The position numbers and the translations under genes are program-made. Positions 1 to 12,538 of a stretch of 64,000 bases of DNA are shown one piece after another. Each line of letters begins with the position of its first letter. The first letter of the stretch is position 1. The stretch comes from Raffaelea ambrosiae (lineage: Eukaryota > Ascomycota > Sordariomycetes > Ophiostomatales > Ophiostomataceae): assembly GCA_002778195.1 (NCBI GenBank), contig PCDI01000002.1, positions 310,001-374,000 on the forward strand, read 5' to 3'. The notes under the pieces are model-generated. The model saw only the letters and a program-made list of their open reading frames with translations, was not told where the DNA came from and did not search any database.

Positions 1-1973
1 GGTCCGATGTGACGGTCCACGGCTGACGGCCTGGTTTCCGCCCCCGGTCGTCAAGCTACTGCACTGCCTTGCTCACCGTCACCTGTGATCACATCACATC
101 ACAGAGTTGAGCATGCGTACTCAAGTACTCGTACTCTCTGCGACGACGGATCCTTGCCCCGTTGCAGAGTCTCGTTTTCCCATGTTTAGCTGGGGCGCGT
201 GTACGGGTTGTCTTGCAGATTCAGCTCGTTGATGTCCACGCCACCAAACCAACAATAGAAAGGCCCCGTAATTAGTTAGTTAGATCATACAAAAAAAAAG
301 GATTGACTACTCGTACATAGTAGTAATAAAAATAACAATCCAAAAGACGCAATATCCGTGAGAGACGCGCACAGCGCAGTGATGTGATTTGTTCCTGGTA
401 GGCGAGTGTGCATGTCTTGACTGTGTGGGCGAAAACGCGAAAAAGTGGCACGATGATTTCTGGTAGGCATAAGAAATGAATTTCCAGGCTCGGAGAGTTG
501 AAGGCAATGGCCGGTTCTCGGAAGATACAGGTATGTGTGTGGTGTATGCCAGTGCGGCTCTGTCTGATCGGAGACTGGGGTTGTTTTCTTTTCTTTTTTT
601 TGTGATACACATTGGTGGTGACACACAGCATGGTGCTGCAACTGCATGTAAGTGATCGAATGCTCCGAAGCTGGTGCTGCGATGCAGGTAGTGGCATATT
701 CGTACATGCATAGTAGGGACTTCACGGGGTGGTAAGGCACACTGTAACACACTGCGAGATTCTTTTTCTCCGAGATGCTGAATGCATTGCCATTACCACA
801 CATACACCACGATAGCTTTTGGGTCGTTTTGACCTGTCAATCCAGTTTCACAACCAGCCCCCGATTTCTAAGCCCCCAGCCCCGGACATACGGTGTAGAT
901 CTCTCGACCCGGGTTTGGATCTTCCGGGAACGAAAGAGGGGAGAGCTGTTCCCTGTGCTGCCTGGATTGTCGTGGGTCTCGTTCCGCGGTTCCTTGGTGT
1001 GGCTAAGCTACGTACTCGTAAACGTAAAGAGACAATAAGTTAATAGCAAGATCAAAAGGCAATATACTATGCACAACGAAAGGAAAACGCCAGAAGGGGA
1101 AGAAACAAGTGGGGGGTACCGCATCTGCACAGTCTCATGCCTTCGTGCATCTTCCTGATACATCTCAAGTGTGATGTTCACCTGCCAAAGACCCTCCTGG
1201 CACAACCGTGCACGCGGGTCTTGTTTCGTTTCGGCACGGCTTTGGTTTCGGCCCTGACTCTGGCGTCGATCACAAGACCCTACCAGGCCAGTCCTTGAAC
1301 TACTATGTATTATCCATGAACCCATAAGCCATGATAAACCCAGAAATATGCCATAACATAAGACTTCCTCGAATAATCTCTTAATTTATTCACTAAGGCC
1401 CATGAACCCATAACGCTCACAAGGCCAATACTACACCGTACGTCGTTGCGGTTTCTTTATCCAGCGATAACCAGGGTTGGGAGAAGTAAAAGAGGGGATG
1501 AAGTGCAACTCTGTCAAACACAAGGGGAGAGAAATATGGAAAAGGGGGAGGCTGGCCAGACAGAGGGGGAATGAGCGTTGAAAGCCAAAAGTGGAAAGAC
1601 ATCAAAAGAGTTCCCACACGAGCCAGAATTGTGTAAACATTGGGAGCCAGGTTGAGGAACTGACTTGATCGGTCTAGTTGTGTTTCTGTTTCTGCTTCTG
1701 GTTTGTAAATTTTTTTTTTTTTGTATTTGTATTTGTGTTTTCGTGTTTTTGTCTTGATATTGCACAGAGACATCACACCACAAAGATAAGACAACAAATA
1801 AAAACCACAAAAAGCAAAACGTGAACAAGTCCGTTTCTGGGACCGAAACGGAGGCGCCTTTTTGTGTAAGACAAAAAGTAAGAATATGCAAGACATGCAA
1901 GACAAGATCAAGGGACAAAAATAGAGAAGACGGTCGACTGCATGTTTCTGATGTGTCAGATCAGCCGGAGGTT

Positions 1974-2042
1974 ACCTTTTCTTTTCTTTTCTTTTCTTTT
2001 TTTCTTTTTCTTTTCTTTCTTCTTTCTTTTTCTTTTTCCAGT
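1974..2042. repeat. Pyrimidine (CTTTT)n tract
   Basis: This stretch of about 70 bases is almost pure C and T, built from CTTTT and CTTT units. It lies in gene-free sequence and no function is evident. Confidence 0.85.
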
Positions 2043-4335
2043 TTCATTTTCCCCCCCTGTCCTTACAATGGGGGGGTGTACTGTTACGCGTGCTGCCTTG
2101 TCGCCTGACCCTGCCTTGCGTCTGTTTGACAACTCAAGTTGTGTAAATGACAGAACTCTTTTTACAAAGTCACTGAACACAATCATTTTAAAGTGCTGTT
2201 GCACAGACGCGTTGACAGATGAGTTGACAGCTCAAAATGCAGTGACACAGAAAAATCGTGCAGCAGACCGGGTTCTAGGGATTTGACGACCTGTGACAGA
2301 TCCGTGCACAAGAAACGGGTTGTCTTCTTTTGTGCTTCTTTTTTGACTCTCTTAGTTTGCTGTTGTCTGGGCCTGCGAATGGTCCGGCAAGGAACCAGCT
2401 AAAACATGGCTTGCTGCATACTGTGGGCTTTGTGCTCGCGGGAAGGACCGTGCAATCGACAGAGGATCGAGCAAAGCTACGAGGGGCCATGGGCGAATGG
2501 CCGAACAGGCAAATGGACCGACTGGATTGGCGAATCGAGTAAAACAGCGTGAGAATACACGCGCCCGATGTAGACCTCTTTTGGCTGATCGCCCAGAAGT
2601 CAGACATCGTCAGAACACAAAATTTACAGATATTACACTTTTCTTCGGGCTTGTTCTGACCTCTTCTGACCTGTTTGAAATACGAACTAGATACTCGTAC
2701 GTACTCTGATCTCCTCGTGGCCGCTATCAGACCAACCCCATCCTGGCAGAAGGGAAAAAGTGCGGCATATTCCGCAGTGCATTTGCTTATGGTTGCACTG
2801 GTTTCATTGGGGGCTGGGGGTTTGCTCATCATTGCCTGTCTTTCTCATCTCCGCCATCTCCTCGCCCATTTGCCCCCATTTCCCTTCGTCGGGTCCCTGT
2901 CTACGAGTGGTCTCCATCGTCGACAGTGGACGTGCCTCCACTGTGAGTACTCGTACCCGTCTGACACGAGTCGTGTCAGATGCACACGACCGGTTGCCCC
3001 AGCAGATTGATTGGTAGCCTCGTAGAAAAGCCGTTAATACTGGCAATACCACGTAACTACATAGCACTTCATACTCTTTACCAGTCGTAGCCTACGACTC
3101 GTAGGCTCTAATCAGTGTAATTACTATGTAATATCCAGGCGAGGTCAAAGCGGCACCACCTATTTTTTTTTTTCTCTTTCTGCTACATACATAGTAGTAA
3201 TGCTGCTTTCCCCACTGTCGACCTGGAATCAAGACCTTTAAAGTGGGTTCTTTTCTGCCACCGGAGATGCTGTTCTTGCCTCTAGAACCGTCTTTTACAT
3301 AGCAGACGGGATAGCAAGCTCTATCAGGAACGACTGGGGAACGGCTCACGAACGCGGCCCGTAGATGAATACTCTGAAGGCAAAAAGAAAAGAAGGGGAG
3401 CTTCCGCGGGAAAGTCGCCCGGGCAACTCGGAATGAGCCTGGGGAAAGGTGAAGCTGTCTTTTTTTTTCTACTTTTTTTTTCTTCTACTCGTTTCTACAT
3501 TCTCAGATGCGTCTTTCATACCTGCATACCGGGTCTGTTTGGCTATTTAGCCTGATAGCAACTAGTTAGCTATCCCGAGTGTGCATCGCTTCTGCTTAGA
3601 GCTTCTTCGAGTGGCCGCATTGTCGCTCACCGATGCCGACCAGTCTGCCGATCGTCGGCGGATGGACATTCTCTTCCCAGGTAACTCGATTGACGATCAG
3701 TGGGACGAACTGGTGTCTGGTGGGTGAAGGGGCTAAGGGAAAACGCGCCATAATACAGTGCCGAACCACAACGACCAGCACGAGTGTGTAGTCCAAAGAG
3801 GTCCTCGCGCTGCACTTGTCAAGGGAAACAGCAGAGAGTTACATAGCAGTTATCTTGCAAGAGAAAGAGGAAATCGTACCCGGCAAAAAGGCAAGCTGTG
3901 GGCGACATGTGTCCCGAGCTGAACTTGGCTTGGACTGTTCTGTATCTCACTATGGGTACTTTTCTTGGGCCTGGTTGTGATTGACTTCTTGAGGAGTTTA
4001 CAAAGTACTACCGCAGCTAAAAGAACCCTACATAGTACATCGTGTGATGGACATGCAGCCAAGAGCTTGCCATTGGACCGACGCGACACGGCATCGCATG
4101 CCACTGCACACTCTGTGTGCGCGCGAGAGGTGCAAACCCAATACAAATTCAATAGTTTGCTGACTGCATAACCGCAGAGTACCAAAGAAACGCAAGGATA
4201 GCATGCATACAAAAGAACACCCGGGCCGTGTCTGTTTCTGTCTGTTTCTGTCTGCTCGGACACCGCTTGGAGAAGACTGCTTTGCCCGGGCACACCGAAA
4301 AAGGAGATGACAGAAAAAGGAAGTCCCGTGGACAA

Positions 4336-4358
4336 TCTCTCTCTCTCTCTCTCTCTCT
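4336..4358. repeat. (TC)n dinucleotide microsatellite
   Basis: An uninterrupted alternating T and C run of about 23 bases in gene-free DNA. Confidence 0.9.
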
Positions 4359-4500
4359 TTCCGAAATGTCTTTCTCTAGAAAAAAAAAGCCTCTTCTCTA
4401 CTTATACTCTTTGTGTATGGACCGTCATCGGAGGGCGCGGCGCAGCCCGATAGCTGAGCTCAAGCTTCAACGGCTCAGATAAAAAACTATGTTTGGATAG

Positions 4501-4546
4501 GGACTACGGAGACTACGAGTACGGGGACTACGGGGACTACGGGGAC
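4501..4546. repeat. Short tandem repeat of a 9-nt unit (GGGACTACG)
   Basis: The unit GGGACTACG recurs about five times, with two imperfect copies at the left end and a poly-T run at the right end. It also supplies one copy of the TACGAGTA motif. Confidence 0.8.
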
Positions 4547-7500
4547 TTTTTTTTTTGCTTTTTTCTTCTTTGGTTTTGCTGTTGTGATTTCTTCTTTTTC
4601 TCTGTCGGGGCACACAAGCGCACAAGCCGTGGGGGCGCCGTGTGGAAGATAGGGCGAAGAAAAGAAGAAAAAGAAAAGAAGATAATCTGTTGGAAGGGGG
4701 GGGGGGGCTGGTTTGCTCACTGCGATAGTTACACCGTAGTTGCCCTGCACATACGCCAGTTCGTGCCTGAGCTGGGAAAGAATCTCGAGACTGAAAGTCT
4801 GGCACAACCTATCCACCCACCCACAACAAAAAGCTCTTCCCGTTTTAGGTTGGCTGGCCCTCCTCACTTCACCCACGCCAACACACCTCCGGAAGGAGAA
4901 TCTGGCGAGCCGCCGCTCTAGTGACGTATCATTGCCTGTCCAGCCTGCATAGAAGGAGTGAACGAATGAGACATCCCAGCAAAGCTGTCGCGTCTGTTGC
5001 GCGTGAGTTTCGTGATTCTACACTGCATGTTTTGCGTGTACTCTGTAGTTATTGGGTATGAGCTGTTTCCTGATATCCATTGTTGTCATAAACTGCTAGT
5101 CATCTCAGCCTGGCTTCTTGTCCCATCTTGCCTGCTTTTGATTGCAGTTGTGTCGAATCTTTGATAGGTCCCGCATCCTCCACTATTACCCTCATTTTCT
5201 GTTGTTGCCAGGGAGAGGAAAAAAAAGTCGCGTGGCAAAGGAGAAGCGATCCACCATATGTTCGCCGTTTGCATCTTTTTTTCAGGGGAGTGATCTGGAT
5301 CGAAATCCCTACAGTCGGGATCCCTAGAGGTGCAGATGCATCTTACGAGGAAGGAAAGGGCACATCTGATCTGCGGGCTCAGCGAGCGAGTTGCTCGGAC
5401 TCTGATCCATCGTAGGAAAATGTGTGTTTTTTTCCCCCAAGCCAACGAACCACTCAGCTTAGCTTAGCTAGTTACGACTACAGCTGCCGCAATACTGTAC
5501 TTTTTATTTTTATTTTTATTTTATTTTAGGGGCAAAAAGAACCCCCTCCCGAATCCTGCCTCGCATGGCTCGGCATCCCATTTTCCGCCCTTCCCCAGGC
5601 GCCCGCCCCTTCCCCTTTACAGCGTACTATGTACGGATGGCAACCACCTCCCTGTCTGGCCCGACGCCTTGGGATTCTCCGGTCGTACTTTCAGCCGGCA
5701 GAGCAGGGCCCATCCCAGGGGGATGGATATTTCTTCTGAAGAAGAACAAGAGGGAAGGAACAACTGACAGGGAAGACGACGACGTCCAAAAGACTGGCCT
5801 AAGCGGCCCCGGTCGCTTCTTGAGACGAAAGTCATCAAACCAAGGAATGGGCAAGAAAAGGGAGAAGGAGCCTTACCAGGTTGTAGGGAGTTAAACAGGC
5901 TGTTGGTTGACCACAGACCGCCAAGAGGGCAAGAGACGGTCGTCTGGCGCTGCACGAGTACTTTGCTTGTAGTAGTTGACTATTAGCTGGCAAGGCCGAC
6001 CGTCGAATAGGGCATCACATCCTTCTACTAAGGATCTTGCAGCCCTAAAGCTTTTTGTCATAACTAGTTACTATGTACTATGGCCACCCTATGAAACACC
6101 TAATAGCATAGTGGCTTCCAACTACTATTACGCTCGCCGGCTATTTCCAATATCAGATGTTTCGATGGTGAAGAGAAAGAGTACTCGTACATACTGTGTA
6201 GTAAGAAAAGGGAATCGCTTACAACCTATCCAGCGGGACGTCCAGCAAAGCTTTTTGGGGGGGGGGGGGGGTGCTTACATATCATATTCGTACTCACTAC
6301 GGTAAAACTAACAACCATCCGAACTTCCCTGCATGTCCTTGTTCCCTGTCTAGGCTGGACTCCTTCTGCCTTCCTCTCTGCCTCTCCACCGTTGGCGCTC
6401 CGCCCGGCTCTCTCCCTTGTCCCTCTCCACCGTTCCGTGGCCCGCGAACCGTGGGAACCAGAGCCCAGCTTCGTTTGCCCCGATTTGGTCTAGTCAGGTG
6501 ATAGTGCCTGTGCCCCGGCTGCATAGGAGGGAAAGCAAGCCAAAAAAAAAAAAAAAAAAAAAAAACTTTGCAGGGGATAGTTGGTTTGTGCATTGCGTAC
6601 GAGTACGATATTCGTGTGCCGTCCCAGAAGAGGGGAAGGTGTGCTTGGACTTCTCCGAGGCGCAGGTATTGTTGAGAAAAAAAAAGATATTTTATGCAAA
6701 AGAGGACCCTTTTTTGCTGTCTTGCAATGCGTGCCTCGCGCGTGGCTTTGTTGCCAGTCGAGTTGAGATGCTGCCGTGCGATAGTTGCTGTGTATCTTGG
6801 TTACTTTGTACATACTCGTAACATCTTACATACTACACGTACGCACATACGTATGACAGGTACACCCGTTTCTTTTCCTTTCTTCTTTCACCCCTCGCTT
6901 CTGCACCCGGAACCTTGCAGGCTGCACGACGCAGGAACAGTTCTTTCGACACGAGGACCTGGCCCTCCTTCATTGGCTGACGGCAGGGACAAGCGCCTTC
7001 TCAACTCTCCTAACTGGTCAGTGTACTCGTACTAATATGAGTACCGGTATCTTGCTCACCTGTGCGCTCACCTGTGCGATGCGTTCTCAGGCCGCAATGC
7101 ATACAATATCGTCACTCCACGTTCACCATTCCGAGTCGAATTCCCAGGTTGAGCAAAGATCGACCAGTATTATCTTTCGGCAAGACAATAGTAGAATACG
7201 ATGCACATGCATACATGGCCCAGAATTTTCGCAATGCAGACTCGATACCCCCCCCTGATCGACATATACGCCAGGGTACCGACCCGTATTACAGACTTTT
7301 ACTACCGTGCTTGCCCTCGCCATCCTTGTACAATGTTGAAAATACACCGTATGCATTCGCTTGCAATCGCTTGCAATCGCTTCTCCATGTGCCCCGTACG
7401 CGCAAACAGGCCTTTCTTTTTGCCACTCGATATGCGAGCCACCAATGCGTTCTGAACTCTGCTCAACCAGTTCTACCTTGTCCTTGTACTTTTTCATTTA

Positions 7501-8192
7501 TTTATTATTTATTATTATCTATTTATTATTTTCCCTTTCTGCCTGGTAATGGTTCGTCGACCCCCCCGTCAATGGGCTGACTGATGGCTGACCTGCCCCC
7601 CCCGGTGGGAGGTTACGTTTTGTGTTCCCACTGCGGGAGTGTGAAGATCTACCTTTATTTTTTTCGGTTTTCTTACAGGAGCTTTGCAGTACTCGTACTT
7701 TCTCACTTTTTGTTTTTCTTGTATTCCCATTTTTATGCCCGCACCACTCGGCGGCCCGGAAGAGGGTCCGGACCAACCCTGGCCCTGGGCAACGGAGATC
7801 TTTTTCTCTTTTCTTTGGGGAGGAGGGGGTTGGCTCATTTACAAAGTACATAGTAGGAACACACCAAGACCTTCCCGGGCATCTCGTCTGCTCCCCGGTC
7901 GCTCTCTCGCCCTCGCCCTCTCTCTTTGCCCATGTCTTTGCGCAATCTGCACGGGGCTAATTGCAGCTAGTCAGTCGCTGGGCCTGGCTCGACCCAGAGC
8001 CAAGTATCAATTCGATAGTCTGCCAGCACCGGTGTTTCGTCCTCGCGGGCTGGTAAGGCTATTTGCCGCGGTTTGCACTAAGCAACAGGGGATTCCGCCA
8101 ATTCCTGTAAGCCATCCCATCCCGTAGTTGAGCCATTCTCCAGCGAGTCAAGCTGCGGGCTCCTCTGGGCTTTTTAAGGTATTGTACACCGG

Positions 8193-8225
8193 ATTGTATT
8201 GTATTGCATTGCATTGCATTGTATT
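8193..8225. repeat. Pentanucleotide microsatellite (ATTGT/ATTGC)
   Basis: Six or seven consecutive ATTGY units lie in gene-free DNA. The alternation ATTGT, ATTGC, ATTGT suggests C/T drift within an expanded array. Confidence 0.85.
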
Positions 8226-11200
8226 TTGATTTATATTATACGATAGTATATTGGAAACGACGCAGCAATACGAGTGTGAGGGGTAGAGCGACGACAACTT
8301 CCTTGCTCCCTGTCCCAGGCTAGTTACTGGCGGCATCTCAGTCTTTCCGTCCTTTTTGCTCTCTTCCTCTCTCTTCGTAAGTCTCCCAAAAAGGAAAGTA
8401 TTGAGAGCCCACAGCTGCAGATGCGTTAGCGCACCGGCTGTTAGTGAGGAGGAAAGGGATGAAAAGCCACACGCCAGGTTGGATTTCTTCCTCGTTGTCT
8501 TTGACATATGGGCTATGAGCATGATATTTTGGGTCGGTCGTCATGGTGGGACAATCAGCCATGAGGCCACGACAATCCCCCCTAGGCTCTCGCTCCTTTG
8601 CTCCCGTTTGGCCTCGTCTCGATCTCTTTTTTTTGCATTGTTGGTACTTCGATTGTCGTATGGCAGTGTCGTCAGCCCTCTCGCTAGAGGCCAAACTGCG
8701 TGCTAATGTGCCGTTTTCATGGCCGTGTGATGACCATGTCGCGTTTGCATAGCAAGATGTGTAAAAAAAAATCATGCAGCTGGATGTGCTTGATAGTTAC
8801 GGCATCACTTTTGCCAATCAGTTGCTGCAGACGACCATCTTGTTGGAGTACTCGTACTTGCATAGTACCACCATACGCCGCCACACCCGTCCGAAACAGG
8901 AAACGGGAATGGCCCGAGCACCGTTGCATCGAACGACTGGCTGTGGCTTTCTTTGCCCTTTTTTTCCCCTCCGTGCCATGCACAGAAACCTTATCCCGTG
9001 AGTAGCGCACAGTACGAGTCTGGCTAGGACCCGACAAACAGAGACCAGTAAACAGGCAAACACAGCCGCTTGGCAATGTTGACACAATAATACGCCGACG
9101 CGAGCTATAGAGACTCCGAAAGCGACGCAAGCAAACAGAAAGTGTTAAACAAGCTGCAAAAAAAAATAAAATCGGGCTGTCACAAAGTGATGGTCAAAAT
9201 GCGACCATGATAATGTGACCAATGGGGCATCTACCCGCTCGCCACAAGACAGCCGCCGTTGGAAGCAGATGGGGAGGAGATTGGGGCAGCTTGGGAGAGA
9301 CTGAGAAAGTCGCCGAGATGGGCATAAAATGACAGAGACTGACAGAAAACAACGGCCGCCTCTCTCAGGAGATAGCCGGGTCACTTAGGAGGACGATTCT
9401 CGTAGCCAGCGAAATGGGCTGCCCATAACAGTGGACCAACGTGGTATCGTGATGCGTAACCTGTACAGCCTTGATGGGGCATCTGTCATGCACACCGTAT
9501 CTTCAGGATGGACCAATGCGTTGCCTCGGGTTGTGCTCTGTTGCGTTGCGTTGCTTGCTTCTTTCGTTCTCTGCGAGTACTCGTATGTACAAGTAGGCCA
9601 TTCTCCTTGGTTTCCAGGACTGTTGCAATACGAGTGCCCACCGAACCAGTATCCATGCTGGTCACTGGCCACAGACATCTGAGCCGTATCTCTGCTACTG
9701 TGTGCTCGTGGTAGTGCAATAGTGGCAATGGCGATCGGCAGTCGCGTTGAAGAGTCTGGACAGGGGGAGAGAAATTACGGCGTGCTCGGCAAGACTCCCG
9801 CCAGTCTGGCTCGATCGTCGCAGACGAGCCAGACTGCTGGAGGCGAGTCAACTGACCTGGGAGGCGGTTTTGCCCTTTGCTGGTGACTTATCTATCGGCT
9901 TCGCTAGTTGGTTTGTATCTCAAAACAGGCAACTACTATATTATAGTGGTTATGTTTTGGCTCCCCTCGGCAGGCTGAGACGCCCCGGGACAATAAAAGG
10001 CTACCAGAAGACACAACTACGAGTAGTCCAGAGGCAGAGCGACCGGATGCTGGCCAGTGCTCTGCTTGCGCTGGTGCCCGACGGTAGTTGTCTGTTGTTC
10101 TTGATCCTGCCTTTATCGTCTGCCATGACGCGGGCTGTCTGCTTTGTCCAGGCGCTGCCCCGTGGCCCTGTCATTAGACCACTAGACCACTAAACCTGCT
10201 GCTAGTCGTTAATAAAGCCGCTTGGATTACACCGTACGCAACCATACGATCCGGGTATCAGGACGGGGGACAAACCGCCTGTCCGACCAGCTGGCCGAGG
10301 AAAAAGAAAGCATAAGAGTAGCAGAAGGTGGGAGTAGACAGCAAAAAAAGCAATCAAAAGAGCAAAAAATGGGCAAAAACAGATCGCGATCATGATCATC
10401 CATCACCGCTTTTCTGTTTTCCGCCTTTCTTCCGCTTCTCGTCCGCCGCCGTTCCGCCTGTTTCTGTTCCGTATTGTGCCGGGCCAATGCTCCAGGGTCA
10501 GAAGGACGAAAAGACGGCAGAAGAAGAAGAAATGAGACAGGAGACCCGACAGGAGACACAAGAGAAGAAAAGATGCTCAGAAGGGTTACCGACTGCCTCG
10601 CCTCCAGGCCTACGAGAACGCGTACATGTACTGTGGACTGTGGACGAAACCGGCAGGACTATCCCACGGTAGTAAGACCGTATCTTACCACCGTAACTAG
10701 CACCGTACGGTCGCGACTGCAGTTCCTGGGGCTTCTACTCTGTACGGTGGTAATACTCACACACTGTACTTACGCTACTCCAACAAAATACCACCGTAAC
10801 GGTGTGCTGCCATGTGTCCACAGAGCCGTTTAAATTGGGTGCAAGGATACACCACAAAACGGGGTTGTCTCCCTGTATCCGTCCTGGCCCCGTCCTGGTT
10901 TGACTGCGACCGGCGATTCTCAGTACTGGGTCGTTTGGGTGGTGTCCTCTTATTTTTCACGGTAAATAATTCTGGGCCTTTTCCCCCCCAATTTTCCATT
11001 TTCCTCCCCGAGCGGTGTGGGTCGCTCTTGCTAACAAGCCCCTCTCTGTCCCTTCCGGGTTAGTTGCAGACAGTTGCTTTCTCCTTTTAGCAGTTTTATC
11101 AATTATCTGGGATGGGTTTGAGCGGACCCATTCAGTCTGGAGACTGCAATAGCATGCGGATGGATGCCACGAGTGAGATATTCGTGCGTATGAGGGAATC

Positions 11201-12538
11201 TATTGTGTACACTTGGGAAGAGTTTGGCATCGAACTTCACATTCTCCACACAAAGAGTGGCTGTCTGGAGACCACTCGTAATTGTAGACACGTAAACACA
11301 AAAACACATAAGAACAAGACGCAGAAGAAAAGACAGCAGAGACAAACCCCAAAAGGAAGGAACGTCTCCACCCGCCGATGCAAACAAGACACGGCCAGAC
11401 GCAGAAGACACAGAAAGAGCGAAACGGCCAGAGCACTAGGAGAAGAAGGAAAGAGCCCGCACTAAGCGAAACCCCCCCCGTCCTGGGACTCCTCGACACC
11501 CACTTTCTGCGAGCACCCCCGTCGAACCCGTTGGTCTTGTTGCCCCTGCCATCCCAGCTGTCACAGTCGTGCCTGCCAACCCTGGCAAGACCCCATTGAT
11601 CCCCCCTTTCTAAGCGTTGGTCGCTGCTACCCTTTTTTAGTCCCCAGAGCGCTGGATCACGCGTTGTTACTACGAGTATGTACTCGCACTCCCTTTTCCT
11701 GCTCGCCGACCTCCTTTGGGGTTCTGTACGTTCTCCATGCGACTACTCGCACACCTTTAACACACCTCTTACCCTTTTTGCGGGCCATCCTGTCCCTTCT
11801 TCGTCATATCTTAGCCAGACCCCCTACACCCCCTTCTCCTTGTTGCTCTTGCTCCCTTCTTGCTTCTCTTTTTTCTTCCCTCCCATACCCACGACCTCTC
11901 TCAACCGTGCTCAACTCGTCTCTCGCATCGACCATCTTTGCCCTTTCTTCGCAAGCACAGACAACCCCAATTGACACTGACGAAAATCACCCACCAGAAA
12001 GGAGAAAAAGCGCGTCGACATAGGAAAAGATATCCCAAAGACAAAGCAATAAAAATAAAAACCCGACACACAACCAGCACCGTCAAACACCTGGCGATCC
12101 TCGACAGACGAACTCTGGTTGACCTCTGGCTCGACAGCCACCCGTCCTCTGCGATCAGAGCCCTGTCCAGTGCCGATTCCCCAAACGCCCACGAAAACAC
12201 AGCATCTAGGGGAACGAACGAGACAAATTAGTGGACGACGCCTCCCAAAAGCCTCGACACCATCACCGCATGTGATGTGCCTGGCCGTGCGACACTGCGG
12301 ACTCCAATCTTTGTTCCTTGGGTTTCTTGGTTTCTCCGGTTCGTGCAGTGTCTCTGGCGCTGAGTTCGGCACCCGTTTGTAGCCTGGGAGTTGATATATC
12401 CTCGAGTATCGAACAGTCTCGACTTCTGTTTCGTCGGTTTTTCTGTGGACCACGGCTTCCATTTCCCGCCATCGTTCACTCGACTGTTACCAACGCTTTC
12501 GTGAGCCTCTGGACTATTTCAGACTGTTCTCTGTCAAG

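Larger units (their letters stand above)
1..12480. other. Gene-poor block without supportable coding sequence
   Basis: I see no protein or RNA gene here. Open frames are short, overlap on both strands, have no recognisable domains and often begin at non-ATG codons. The block holds many homopolymers (G run near 6257-6271, A run near 6542-6564), pyrimidine tracts and microsatellites. It also has a strong excess of short motifs of the form TAC-N2-GTA and TAC-N3-GTA (see findings). It could be long regulatory DNA, decayed repeats or non-coding transcription units. The sequence alone does not decide between these. Confidence 0.6.
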
